This document shows, in pieces, positions 23,034-32,934 of a DNA stretch of 64,000 nucleotides. The DNA comes from Cornus controversa. Taxonomy: Eukaryota; Streptophyta; Magnoliopsida; Cornales; Cornaceae. Both the position numbers and the translations under genes were made by a program. The first letter of the stretch is position 1, and each line of letters opens with the position of its first letter. Location: contig CM048846.1 in assembly GCA_026545225.1 (NCBI GenBank), forward strand, positions 83,779,270-83,843,269, read 5' to 3'. Under the pieces are notes generated by a model, which was not told the DNA's origin, made no database searches, and saw only the letters and a program-made list of their open reading frames with translations.

Positions 23034-23707
23034 TGTAGACATTAAAAAATTACATGATGGACCCAAAATACAATTTGGGTTTATTTTCAGTTTAGCCCAC
23101 TTTGAAATGTGGTCCAATGAGTTAGATAATTTGAAGCCCAGACCCATCACAAATAAATGAGTTATGAGTTGGTCTAAATTATCTAAGAAGTCAAAGCCCA
23201 CTTGAAAATGGGTCTAATGGATAATTTTATATATATATATCTATATATATATATATATATTGGATAATTATCAAAATTATCATAAAAGATAATTATAAGA
23301 TAATTATTAAAGGAAAAGAAAGTTACAAATCTACCCCTCCGGTGAGCCTATAAATAAAGGTCCAGAGGTGGGAGAAAGAGGACCAGAAGACTCTCAGAAA
23401 AAGCTGAAGCTTTGCAGAACTCTTCACTCAAAGTCCAAAACTCTGAAGCATCTAAACCTTGAAGGAGAAGAACAACAAGCACATCATCCACGTGCCGTTC
23501 TTCACCAAAGTTTCAATCCAATTCAAGATCAAGCTCTAACAGCCCTTGAAGCCGGATCACCAAGGAGATCGAATCAGAGGACCTTATCTTCATATTTCTT
23601 TTGTAAAGATTTACAGAGGATTGTACCCTTTTTCTTAAATTAATAAAATTATTTATTTGTCACTAATTTTCGTTCCTAGAATTTCGGATACGAAATTTGT
23701 GTGTACA
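23034..23707 (+). repeat. 5' LTR of element D
   Basis: 674 bp, TG...CA. A TATA box TATAAATAAA lies at about 23,349-23,358, followed by a 300-bp leader. A 91-residue ORF (23,368-23,643) is present in both LTRs but has no known match and is not called a gene. It differs from the 3' LTR at about nine single bases by my hand count, plus the length of a TA microsatellite at about 23,228-23,260. Confidence 0.92.
23349..23358 (+). promoter_or_regulatory. TATA box in the LTR of element D
   Basis: TATAAATAAA, about 315 bp before the presumed start of the internal region. The same box occurs in the 3' LTR at about 31,495. The position fits the U3 promoter of an LTR. Confidence 0.6.
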
Positions 23708-23710
23708 AAT

Positions 23711-23731
23711 TTCTGGCACGCCAGGTGGGAC
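23711..23731 (+). other. Primer-binding region of element D
   Basis: Just after the LTR end the sequence reads TCTGGCACGCCAGGTGGGAC. A TGG-starting block right after the LTR is where a tRNA primer site belongs. I do not assign a tRNA. Confidence 0.5.
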
Positions 23732-23793
23732 CATCTCTGCCTCTCATCTCTGTCTCTTACATCATACCTCCAAAACTCTGTTCATCAGAATCT

Positions 23794-24135
23794 ATGACTC
23801 CTACCAAGATTCAGACGACAAACAAGAAAAACTCAAAAGAAACTGCTGCTGCAATGGCTAACACCAAAGTTGCCGCAAGCAGTGGCAAGAACACTAGGAA
23901 CCTGTCAAGTGCCAGCAGCACCTCAGTAGGTCCTATGACGCGTAGCAAGACCAAAACAATTGCTTCGCTCAAGAATCAGCAAGATTTGGTGAAAACCAAT
24001 CCTGCTAAACCAATGGATGTGAAAACTAAACATGTTAACACCATTGGTCCTCAGGGGGCAACGAACTCTGGCGTAGTGAAATACCCCCCAGAAAATTTCG
24101 TGCATGAGGTGGCCAATCTCATACACAAAACCTGA
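23794..24135 (+). pseudogene. Gag N-terminal part, element D
   Basis: The frame opens with MTPTKIQTTNKKNSKETAAA and is Lys/Ser/Thr/Asn-rich. It ends ENFVHEVANLIHKT followed by a TGA at the border of insert E. The same phase resumes at about 26,976 (VVLEKSAPPHS). ATG 23,794 is chosen because the ORF upstream to 23,701 is LTR sequence. The low-complexity N-terminus has no known domain. Confidence 0.65.
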
Positions 24136-24783
24136 GGAATATTAACCACTGATAGCAACAAGCATAGATGCAAAAGACATAAATAGAATGATTGCTAAAA
24201 GCTGAACAGAAATCCCATTGAATTGAAATAATTGATAAATAATTTATTAAATTCTGGTAATACAATTTGGAAGTCCCGTAACCCAAGGACCCCTTAACCA
24301 GAAAGAAATAAAAGTTTAACACTTAAATTGAAATCCAAAACCAAAACCTCTAAATGAGTTCATAGTTTTACTCCTGAAGAAAAAGTAAATTCCTACCCTG
24401 AGACTGGTGAGAGTAGATGTCTGTCACAGCCCAACCCTAGTACTCTATCCTCGCGGGGGAAACTGCTTGGGACCTGAAATATCAACAAAGTGGGTTAAAC
24501 CCACGAGCAAGTTCTATCTACTACATCCCAATCAGAGAATCAATATACATACCCTCAATGTGAGGGACACAATAGATAAATATACGTGCAACCCCTCAGA
24601 TTATTCCTTATTCAGTTCATACTTTTAAAAATACAAATCATCTCATATATTTCCTCAACAACCCTTACAATGTAAAAACGATCCCCTTCTTTACGTTCAC
24701 AAATAAAGATACATATGTATGTATTTTATGAAATCTATGCAATCATGATATGTCGATTATAATGCATGAATACATTAATAGGA

Positions 24784-24893
24784 ATGGGCGATCCTGACAC
24801 GCCGGGCAATCCTTACATGCTAAATAAAAATATAGATACCTTATTAGGTATGGGCGATCCTGACACGCCGGGCAATCCTTACATGCCAAATAA
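24784..24893. repeat. 66-bp direct repeat, two copies
   Basis: Units starting ATGGGCGATCCTGACACGCC at 24,784 and again at 24,850. Both carry GGGCAATCCTTACATG. Located inside insert E. Confidence 0.8.
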
Positions 24894-25204
24894 AATACAA
24901 ATGCATTCCCAATATGAAATAATAAATAAACAAAATGCATTATGATTTTTAATTTGCACAGACTACCAATTTGAATTATCTGCTATGCAATTATCACCAT
25001 ATGACAAATCATTCACAAGTGAACCTTAATCAAGTATCCCGTGTGCATTTATATATATATAAACACAATCGATTAAATCAAAATAACTTAACATCCATTA
25101 GAGGAAACAATTCCCCAAACCAACCTCCAATGCACTCAAATCTCCGAGGGGGATCTAAACTTACTTTTATCTAGGTTTCTGGGCCTATTTCACTTCTAAG
25201 AACA

Positions 25205-25735
25205 CTAAGAAAATATTCTGGAATTTTCTGTAATTTAAAAACATTTTTAATAATCCAAAGAAGGTGAAAATCCAACTTTTAGGCACTTTAAAAATTAATT
25301 GAACACCAAAGGAAGCTCAATTCGAGGTGAAAATTTAAACCCAAGGTCATTAAATCTCTAAACAGTTACAGAAAAATTTTGGGAATTTTTGGAATTTCAG
25401 AAGTATTTTCTAAAATTACAGAAAGTGAAAAACCCAGCTTTTGGACACTTTAAAATTCAATTGAACAACAAGGAAAGGTTATTTTGAGTTGAAACTTTAA
25501 ACCCAATTGTATTTAACCTCCAGAGAGTTACAGTAAAAATTTGGGAATTTTTGGAGTTGTAAAAGTATTTTCTAAAATTACAAAAAGTGAAAAAGACAGC
25601 TTTTGGGTACTTTTAAAAATTAATTGGACAACAAGGGAAAATTGTTTTGAGTTGAAAATTTAAAATTAAGTGTATTTAACATCCAATATAATACAGTAAA
25701 ATTTTCAAAATTTTTGGAATCATGAAAGTATTTTT
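25205..25735. repeat. Diverged ~160-bp tandem repeat, about three copies
   Basis: Anchor words such as AAGTGAAAAACCCAGCTTTTGG and GGGAATTTTTGGAATT recur near 25,249, 25,412 and 25,571. Copies have diverged by many single-base changes. Inside insert E. Confidence 0.75.
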
Positions 25736-25810
25736 AAAAAATGATTTTTCAAATTTTTAAGTTTTTCCAAAATTTTCAAAAATTCAAAAAAAATATCAAA
25801 ACATATTGGA

Positions 25811-26060
25811 ATGGGCCCAAAGTGGACCCAGTGGTGGGCCCCCGCGAGTGGGGCCCAAAAACATTTTTCTCGTCGCCGGCCGGTGCCGGCACCGGCCCCA
25901 CGCGCCGGCCAGGCGCGTGGGGAAGTCCCTGCGCTAGGGCTTCTTCCCCAGCGCGTCCAGCAGCGCGCACAGTGCGCTGCCGGCGACTTCCCGGCGACGG
26001 TCCGGCCTCCTCCGGCCACCGTTCGCCTCTATTTTTGCGCCGTTCTTCTCCTCTCGCTGC
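25811..26060. other. GC-rich island in insert E
   Basis: Abrupt rise in GC in otherwise AT-rich DNA, with CGCCGGCCGGTGCCGGC-type runs. Both strands give open frames here (149-154 residues), which is expected where stop codons are rare. No recognised domain. Such islands occur in some plant LTRs, so no gene is called. Confidence 0.6.
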
Positions 26061-26975
26061 CGTCTACCTATTGGTGCAAAAAGCCCCATCCGAAACAGCC
26101 CGAATCAAAAACCCCCAATTCACAAGTTCTAGGGTTCTTCGCAAAATTCAAAAATTTAAAACCAAATTATTCACGATCTGTTTTCCCTAGTATTCAGAGT
26201 TGTTTACAAGATAATCCCAACACAGTAGGTTCACAATTTAACATTTATTTACCTACAAATTTCATGCATAAATAATTTCTTTCTTAACACAATATACATA
26301 TACATGAATACATATGCATATAACCTTACATGAACAAAATCAATCTAATCTATATACAATCATCACAGTTAAATTTCACGAAATTTATCAATAACAGAAA
26401 AATATAAACATGCAATTAACTACAGATTTTTAATATAAATAAATTTTCAAACCTAGACTATGCATACGGACTCAAGGGGGAAGAGAAGAATTAAACTTGC
26501 CTTTTTCCTGATGAATTAACTTGTTCACCCGATCGTCACTCCCTTCTCTCTTTCGTTTACTCTCTCTTAGCTCTGTGTGTAAAACAACGGCAAACCCTAA
26601 TTTATTCTTCTTTTCTTTTCCTTTTTTTGTCTTAATTATTCTTTTATTGATTTTCCTCAAACTAATTAAAAATCAAATTAATAATACTAACAATAGCAAT
26701 AACAATATTATTACAACCCTAGGCCCATCATTTTAAACATAACCTTAGCCCACTCATCCTAGCCCAAATTCCTCCCTAGCCCAACCCAAAACATTTAAAT
26801 AAAATAACACACAATTAATACCAATTCACATAAAATGATAAAATGCATGTATAAAAAAAAACAAACAACTCACCTACAATGATAATTTATAAAAAAAACA
26901 TTTAACATGAATTAATAAAATAAAGTAATAATGTAAAGAGATTAAATTGACACCTAAATTTTCTGGGGTATTACA

Positions 26976-28857
26976 CGTAGTTTTAGAAAAGTCGGCGCCA
27001 CCACATTCACCCCACTCCGTCTCTGACACCAACTCTAGTGTCGGTTCGCTCTTAGAGTCGTTACTTGAGATTTTAGAACAATCGGTCCCTTCAAAGAATG
27101 TTGGCCCTCAAGGTCTTTCCTATTCGATGGTTTTCGCAGCTATGATGACTGGAACAACCTCGGTGGAAGACTAACTGGCAGTCATGGCGCGCGCAATCGA
27201 AAACCTCACAAAGACTGTTGAAGAGAAGGACTTGCAGATCGTCGCACTAATGAGTAAGCTTGAAATCCAAAATCCTAACAAGTCAACACATCTGCCTGCG
27301 AATACTTCAAATTCATCTCTTCAAGGTGTCCAATCAAAAGATCATCGTCATACATTTGTGTCAAGACACATGGCTGACGAAACTAACCCTGCTTCGCCAG
27401 TCGCTTTGTTATCTGTCCAACAGTTGCAAGATATAATAACGAACACAATCCGAGCACAGTATGGTGGCGCCCCTCAAAGCACTCTTGTGTACTCAAAACC
27501 CTACACCGAAAGAATTGACAGCTTAAAGACGCCAGTGGGATATCAACCGCCAAAGTTCCAACAATTTGAAGGAAGAGGCAATCCCAAACAACATGTTGCA
27601 CACTTTGTGGAGACCTGCAATAACGCTGGCACCGAAGAGGATCTCTTGGTCAAGCAATTTGTTCGTTCCCTCAAAGGGAATGCATTTGATTGGTACACGG
27701 ACCTCAAAGCTAGAAGTATTGACTGTTGGGAGCAGATGGAGCGAGAGTTTCTTAACCGTTTCTACAGTACTCATAGAACAGTGAGCATGCTAGAACTCAT
27801 TAGCACGAAACAAATTAAGGACGAGCTTGTAGTCGACTATATCAACCGTTGGTGAGCTCTAAGTCTTGATTGCAAAGACCGTCTTTCTGAAGTATCAGCA
27901 GTCGAAATGTGTATGCAAGGCATGCACTGGGAGCTTCTTTACATTCTACAAGGAATCAAGCCTCGTACATTTGAAGAATTAGTTACTTGTGCCTATGATA
28001 TGGAACTCAGCATAACAAGTTGTGGTGCAAAGGCTTTTGCCTTTCCCAATCTGTCTGACAACTGTCTTAAAGATGAAGAGGTTGAGTCTGAAGAGGAAGA
28101 GGAAGACGAAATACTTCCTAACTCGGACGATGAAATAAATACATTTTATGTTACAAGTATTGTCTCTAACGACTTGTATCAAAAAACACATCGTGTTCCT
28201 TCCGTGACTTCATCTGATAGTTCTCGATTAAATAAGACACTAAATCAAGAAAACCTTAATAGAAGACTGAACAGACAGGGGGAAAACCCTCCATACAAAG
28301 CTCATTCAAACTCTCCTCAAGCAACTTCAAATAGAAACGATCGAAAAATTGTGTTCACATGGAGGCCAAAAAAGAAAGTTCAAGATGTGAATAGTCTTGC
28401 AATGATCTCGCATGAATCATTGCCCATAAACACACAAGTGATGTCTCAAGAGTTAGTTTCTTGAACTGTCTCTAACAATCAGCGAAACGAAGGTCTCAAA
28501 GAAGAAAGCGAGGAACAAGAACAAAATCGTCTACAATCCCAGATAGAACAAGAGGCTCGAAAAATCAAAAGACTAGAGGAAGGGAAAGTGTGGGGACCAA
28601 AGCCCGAAGATGCCGTCTGGATCGAATCTCGCAGTGGAATCAAAGCATACTGGGTGAGGTTTAATCCTCCTACATGGACCACGACGAATGAAATACCTTT
28701 TCCTTCTGGGTGGGGAGACGAGTTCGAAAAAGATGTTTCTTCTCAAGTACGAGAATAGTATAATGAAGAAACAAAGCAAGAAGAAAATCTCCAAATTGAC
28801 GCTGAGCTGATTCACACCTTTCAACACAAGCTTGGATTGTCTCCTGAGTCTTGCTAA
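26976..28857 (+). pseudogene. Gag of element D, main part, four in-frame stops
   Basis: One continuous frame of about 625 codons broken only by nonsense: TAA 27,172, TGA 27,853, TGA 28,462 and TAG 28,756. The final stop is TAA 28,855-28,857. The retrotransposon gag domain is clear: YQPPKFQQFEGRGNPKQHVA, then KQFVRSLKGNAFDWYTDLKA, EREFLNRFYSTHRTVSMLEL and VVDYINRW. An acidic stretch follows (EEVESEEEEEDEILP). Then come a Pro/Asn/Arg part and a Glu-rich helix ending GPKPEDAVWIESRSG. No protease motif (DTGA/DSGA) or reverse transcriptase follows. The four stops can each be derived from a sense codon by a single C-to-T change. Confidence 0.88.
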
Positions 28858-28884
28858 GCTAAAAACTAAGTAAAGCTAAAAGTG

Positions 28885-29235
28885 CTCCCCGATACGAGCC
28901 TAAACTATCGATGACATCCCTTGACACGAGTATAAACTGTTTACCAAAAAAAAAAAAAGATGACACTCCTTGACACGAGTATAAACTGTCTACCAAAAAA
29001 AAAAAAAGATGACACTCCTTGACACGAGTATAAACTGTCTACAAAAAAAAAACACTCATTGACACGAGTATAAACTGTCTACCAAAAAAAAAAAAGAAAG
29101 GGATGACACTCCTTGACACGAGTATAAACTATCTACAAAAAAAAAACACTCATGACATGAGTATAAACTGTCTGCATGGAAAAAAAAATCACTCATTGAT
29201 ATGAGTATAAACTATCTTTACAAAAAAAAAAAAAA
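28885..29235 (+). repeat. Tandem repeat 1 of element D (~50 bp unit, ~8 copies)
   Basis: Units such as CCTTGACACGAGTATAAACT followed by GTCTACC and an A-run. Copies vary from about 36 to 60 bp through A-run length and loss of GATGACACT. Starts straight after the gag stop. Confidence 0.88.
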
Positions 29236-29317
29236 TTGAAACTTGCAAGAGAAGAGTTGGGTGACATAACCTGCCGTCGAGATATTGACGGATGTCTGCT
29301 GTATCGTGGTAACTTGG

Positions 29318-29665
29318 CCTGACCCCGAAGGGACGAAAAAGTGACACCGAAGTGCACCAAGGGACCCCGAAGGGACAAAAAAGTGACACTGAAGTGCACC
29401 AAGGGACCCCGAAGGGACGAAAGAGTGACACCGAAGTGCACTAAGGGACCCTGAAGGGACAATAAGAGTGACACCGAAGTGCACTAAGGGACCCCGAAGG
29501 GACGAAAGAGTGACACCGAAGTGCACTAAGGGACCCCGAAGGGACAATAAGAGTGACACCGAAGTGCACTAAGGGACCCCGAAGGGATGAGTGACACCGA
29601 AGTGCACTAAGGGACCCCGAAGGGACGAGTGACACCGAAGTGCACTAAGGGACCCCGAAGGGACT
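29318..29665 (+). repeat. Tandem repeat 2 of element D (~42 bp unit, ~8 copies)
   Basis: Units read GACCCCGAAGGGACGAAAAA, then GTGACACCGAAGTGCAC and (C/T)AAGG. About eight copies, with the last two shortened to about 38 bp. The minus strand stays open through the array in several frames and gives repeated LRGPLVHFGVT. That comes from the unit length being divisible by three and is not called a gene. Confidence 0.9.
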
Positions 29666-30089
29666 AATGAATGGCGTCTGGAACTCCATATTCTGATAAA
29701 GACGATTTAACCTGCAAGAATTAAAAAAAATTTTTTTGAAGCTTACAAGAGAAGAGTTGAATGACTCACGTAAAATTGCCTTCTTCAGTGAGTTCAATGG
29801 ATTTGTACGATCTTCCAGAGGCAATACAAAACTTGAGCAGGGCCCACAAGTGAAATATGATTTGAAAAAAAAATAGATTTGATTAATAGTGGTTACGGAA
29901 GACAAAGTTGTTACTAAAGAAAAATGTTCCTTTCAAAGTTTAAGGACATATATATTTTATTGCAAATGTTTATAATACAAGGAGTTGTGTAGTAGAGATG
30001 GTGTGGTCCTATAATGTCTTCTCATTAGAACTTGTGTTCAAATCTACCAAGCAACAAAAAAGAAACTTTGTTTTTTTTTTTACATATCA
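29666..30089. other. Spacer between repeats in element D
   Basis: Unique-looking AT-rich sequence with no ORF of note. Includes the word GCTTACAAGAGAAGAGTTGA, a near copy of one at 29,242, so the two flanks of array 2 are themselves a direct repeat. Confidence 0.5.
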
Positions 30090-30775
30090 AAGGAAAAGAG
30101 GAAAAAAAAAAAAAGTCAACGTGAGGAGAAGAAGAAAAGAAAAGAAGAAAAAGAGAAAGAAGAAAAAAAAAAACCAAGAGGCGCCTGGAGAAGAAAAGAA
30201 GAAAAAAAGAAAAGAAAAAGAGAGAGAAGGAGTAGCGTGAGATAAAGAAGAGAAGAAGAAAAAAAAAAAAAGAAAAGGAAAAAAAAAAGAGAAAAGAAAA
30301 AAGAAAGAAGAAAAAACAAAAACAAAAAGAGAGAGAAGGAGTAGCTTAAGAGAAAGAAGAGAAGAAGAAAAAAAAATAAAATTCTAGCGGCAGTAGGAGA
30401 AGAAGAAAGGAGAGAAGAAGAAAAAAAAAAAAATTCCAACGGCTGGAGAAAGAAGAAAAAAAAAAAAATTTTTTTTTCCAGGGGAGAAGAAGAAAGGAGA
30501 GAAGAAGAAAGAAAAAAAAAAAAAAAGAAGAGAAGAAGAAAGAAGAAGAGAAGAAAAAAAAAATGAGATGGCGGTTGAAGAAAAGAAAGAAGAAGAAGAA
30601 AAAAAAAAGAAAAAGAAAAAAAAAACATGTGCTTGGAAGAAAAAAAAAAAAAAAAAAACAGGCGCTGGAAGAGGAGAAGAAAAAGAAAAAAAAAAAAAAA
30701 AGAGAAAAAAAAGTGGCGTGAAGAGAAGGAAGAAAGATATAGAGAGAAAAAAAAAATGTAAAAGAAAGAAATAAA
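30090..30775 (+). repeat. Polypurine block of element D
   Basis: About 690 bp almost wholly A and G on the plus strand (AGAAGAAAAGAAAAGAAGAA and the like). It is broken by a few short motifs such as GGCGCCTGG, GGCAGTAGG and GGCGGTTGAAG spaced irregularly. Long Lys/Glu and Phe/Ser frames follow from the composition and are not genes. Confidence 0.92.
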
Positions 30776-30869
30776 GCAGAACTTACAGTTGCTGTAGTTG
30801 ATGAAATTTCTCTTAATTATTCTCTGTTATGAAGAGTCTGAAGTGTAGGCTACATATATATAGTGGTGA

Positions 30870-31070
30870 GTTAATCCTATTTGACATAGGATTTTCAAGA
30901 CTCCAATTCCGTTTGAACATGGAAAACAGCAAATCTTATTTGAAATTGGATAAGAAAAAAATTCTATTTGCAATAGGATTCTCAAGTCTTCAATTCCACT
31001 TGGACCAAAAAAAAAAATCCTATTGGCAATAGGATCCTCAAGTCTTTGATTCAACTTGACAAAGAAGACA
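30870..31070 (+). repeat. Diverged ~65-bp tandem repeat of element D
   Basis: Words of the type CCTATTTGACATAGGATTTTC, AAGTCTTCAATTCCACTTGGA recur three to four times with variable A-runs. Lies between the polypurine block and the 3' LTR. Confidence 0.75.
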
Positions 31071-31171
31071 TCATTTTTGCAGTTGAATTTTCGTAAAAAA
31101 AAAAAAAAAAAGCGAAATTTAAATACTTCAAGTCCCGCTTTAAATATGTGACAAACTCAACATGGCGCGAG

Positions 31172-31190
31172 ACTTAAAGTGGGGGCAATT
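31172..31190 (+). other. Polypurine tract of element D
   Basis: TTAAAGTGGGGGCAATT stands directly before the 3' LTR start at 31,191. A purine tract with a G run here is the expected plus-strand primer. Confidence 0.7.
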
Positions 31191-31853
31191 TGTAGACATT
31201 AAAAAATTACATGATGGACCCAACATACAATTTGGGTTTATTTTCAGTTTAGCCCACTTTGAAATGTGGTCCAATGAGTTAGATAATTTGAAGCCCAGAC
31301 CCACCACAAATAAATGAGTTATGGGTTGGTCTAAATTATCTAAGAAGTCAAAGCCCACTTGAAAATGGGTCTAATGGATAATTTATATATATATATATAT
31401 ATATATTGGATAATTATCAAAATTATCATAAAAGATAATTATAAGATAATTATTAAAGGAAAAGAAAGTTACAAATCTACCCCTCCGATGAGCCTATAAA
31501 TAAAGGTCCAGAGGTGGGAGAAAGAGGACCAGAAGACTCTCAGAAAAAGCTGAAGCTCTGCAGAACTCTTCACTCAAAGTCCAAAACTCCGAAGCATCTA
31601 AACCTTGAAGGAGAAGAACAACAAGCACATCATCCACGTGCCGTTCTTCACCAAAGTTTCAATCCAATTCAAGATCAAGCTCTAGTAGCCCTTGAAGTCG
31701 GATCACCAAGGAGATCGAATCAGAGGACCTTATCTTCATATTTCTTTTGTAAAGATTTACAGAGGATTGTACCCTTTTTCTTAAATTAATAAAATTATTT
31801 ATTTGTCACTAATTTTCGTTCCTAGAATTTCGGATACGAAATTTGTGTGTACA
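31191..31853 (+). repeat. 3' LTR of element D
   Basis: 663 bp, same start and end as the 5' LTR, with about nine single-base differences by eye and a shorter TA microsatellite (about 31,386-31,407). Followed directly by the TAGAG target duplication. Confidence 0.93.
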
Positions 31854-31858
31854 TAGAG

Positions 31859-32870
31859 TCTTCTACTGCTTTTTTTTTTTTTTTATCATTACTTCTAGAC
31901 GATGACCTTTGATTATGAAACTTGAAAGAATTTCTTTTCCTAAAATTTATTTCCTTTTCATATGTAAGGATTTTTCTTAATTTCCTGGCCAAGTGTGCAA
32001 CATCCTCATCAGAATCATATAAACAACTTTCAATCATCCCAACTTCAATTTTTGAAGAATTTAAAGAACTTGAATAAAGTCTTGAGGATTTTAAAGCCGA
32101 TTTTTTTATTTTTTTATTTATGAAGTTGTAGATATTTCATCTCAAAAGTTTGAATAAATCTCACTATAATTCTGCTATGCTCGTCAAGTCAACATCTTTT
32201 CTCTCCTTTATGGCTTATCCCTTAGCTTGGAACCTCAAAGAAAGTAATATCAAAATTTCTTTGACAACCTTAAATTGAGATCCTCTCTCCTAAGTTAGCA
32301 CAATTCTAAACAATATAATTAAGCTTAGAATAGAAATCAGAAAACATTTCATCATCTTCCATTTTAATTATTTCAAACTTAGTTGTGAGCATTTGTAACT
32401 TTGATTTCTTCACTTTATTAGTATCTTCATGAGTTACCCGATTAATTTTCCAACCTTCTTTCGAAGTGGTACAAGTAGAAATCCTATCAAATTCTAAAAC
32501 AACTGAACTAATTTTTTTTCTTTCGAAGCGGTACGAACAAAAATTCTAACAAATTCTGAAGCAACAACTGAATTAAAAATAACATATAGGCCCTTACTGT
32601 TATTGTTAGCACTTTATGCTTAGAAATACTCCAAGTGGCTTTATTTTTCATAGTTGTTACAATATTAGCCCCTTCACCAGTAGTGACAATAGGAAGAGAA
32701 TAACCATCCTCTACAGCCATCTACACTTTTTCACCTTGAGACATAAGAAAATCTTTCATACGAGATTTCCAAAAGTTATAATTTGAGTCATCAAACAAAG
32801 TAGTTCACTGAACCGATCCACCCTATTTCATATTTGATTCCATGATGATTTTTGAAAACTAAAACATTAA
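31859..32870 (-). pseudogene. Copia gag, N-terminal half, element B
   Basis: Reading down on the minus strand: MESNMK near 32,840, then VDRFSELLCLMTQIITFGN in broken frames, then MAVEDGYSLPIVTTGEGANI. Further on comes TKEGWKINRVTHEDTNKVKK and, in a 71-residue open stretch, MIESCLYDSDEDVAHLARKL followed by a Lys-rich end. This is the UBN2-type gag also seen at 16,894-17,643. Stops and shifts make it dead. It is cut at 31,858 by element D. Confidence 0.75.
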
Positions 32871-32934
32871 AATTTTTTTTAAAAAAAAATTTCACAAGAA
32901 ACAACTCACAGAGTAACACTATTATGATACCAAA

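Larger units (their letters stand above)
24133..26975 (-). mobile_element. LTR-like insert E in the gag of element D
   Basis: A 2.8-kb block that splits the gag of D. On the minus strand it starts TGTAATACCCCAGAAAATTT, a common plant LTR start. It ends either at GGGCTGTGACA (24,422) or at TATTCCTCA (24,133). No matching target duplication was found (ACAC occurs near both ends), so its exact limits are uncertain. Inside are a 66-bp direct repeat (24,784-24,893), a roughly 160-bp tandem repeat in about three copies (25,205-25,735), and a GC-rich island (25,811-26,060). No gag or pol ORF was seen. A solo LTR or reduced element is most likely. A short piece of the same LTR start lies at 48,966-49,030. 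Confidence 0.6.
23034..31853 (+). mobile_element. Gag-only LTR retrotransposon D, inserted in element B
   Basis: An 8,820-bp element with two near-identical LTRs, TGTAGACATT... to ...TGTGTGTACA, flanked by a perfect 5-bp target duplication TAGAG (23,029-23,033 and 31,854-31,858). It lies in the gag of Copia element B, whose gag frame resumes on either side. Inside are a primer-site region, a gag ORF split by insert E and four stops, then 1.9 kb of tandem repeats and polypurine sequence, and a purine tract before the 3' LTR. There is no protease, integrase or reverse transcriptase, so it must move, if at all, with enzymes from another element. The gag fold (QFEGRGNPKQHVAHFVE, FDWYTDLKARSIDCWEQ) is that of Ty3/Gypsy-type elements. 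Confidence 0.93.

Noticed and set aside
23368-23643. 91-residue ORF repeated at 31,514-31,789
   Set aside because: It lies in the two LTRs of element D and overlaps the promoter-leader region. Its presence twice is explained by the LTRs, not by a gene.
25720-26275. ORFs of up to 154 residues on both strands in the GC island
   Set aside because: GC-rich DNA lacks stops. Open frames on both strands and no domain mean composition only.
29189-29635. Repeat-protein-like minus-strand ORFs over array 2 (LRGPLVHFGVT)
   Set aside because: Open only because the 42-bp unit is divisible by three. No start context or other features, and it is inside a gag-only element.
28885-29665. Tandem arrays as a possible CRISPR
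   Set aside because: Repeats are contiguous and similar throughout with no unique spacers, in a plant retrotransposon.
30116-30628. 170-residue Phe/Ser-rich ORF and Lys/Glu ORFs in the same stretch
   Set aside because: They result from a near-pure A/G strand and carry no domain.
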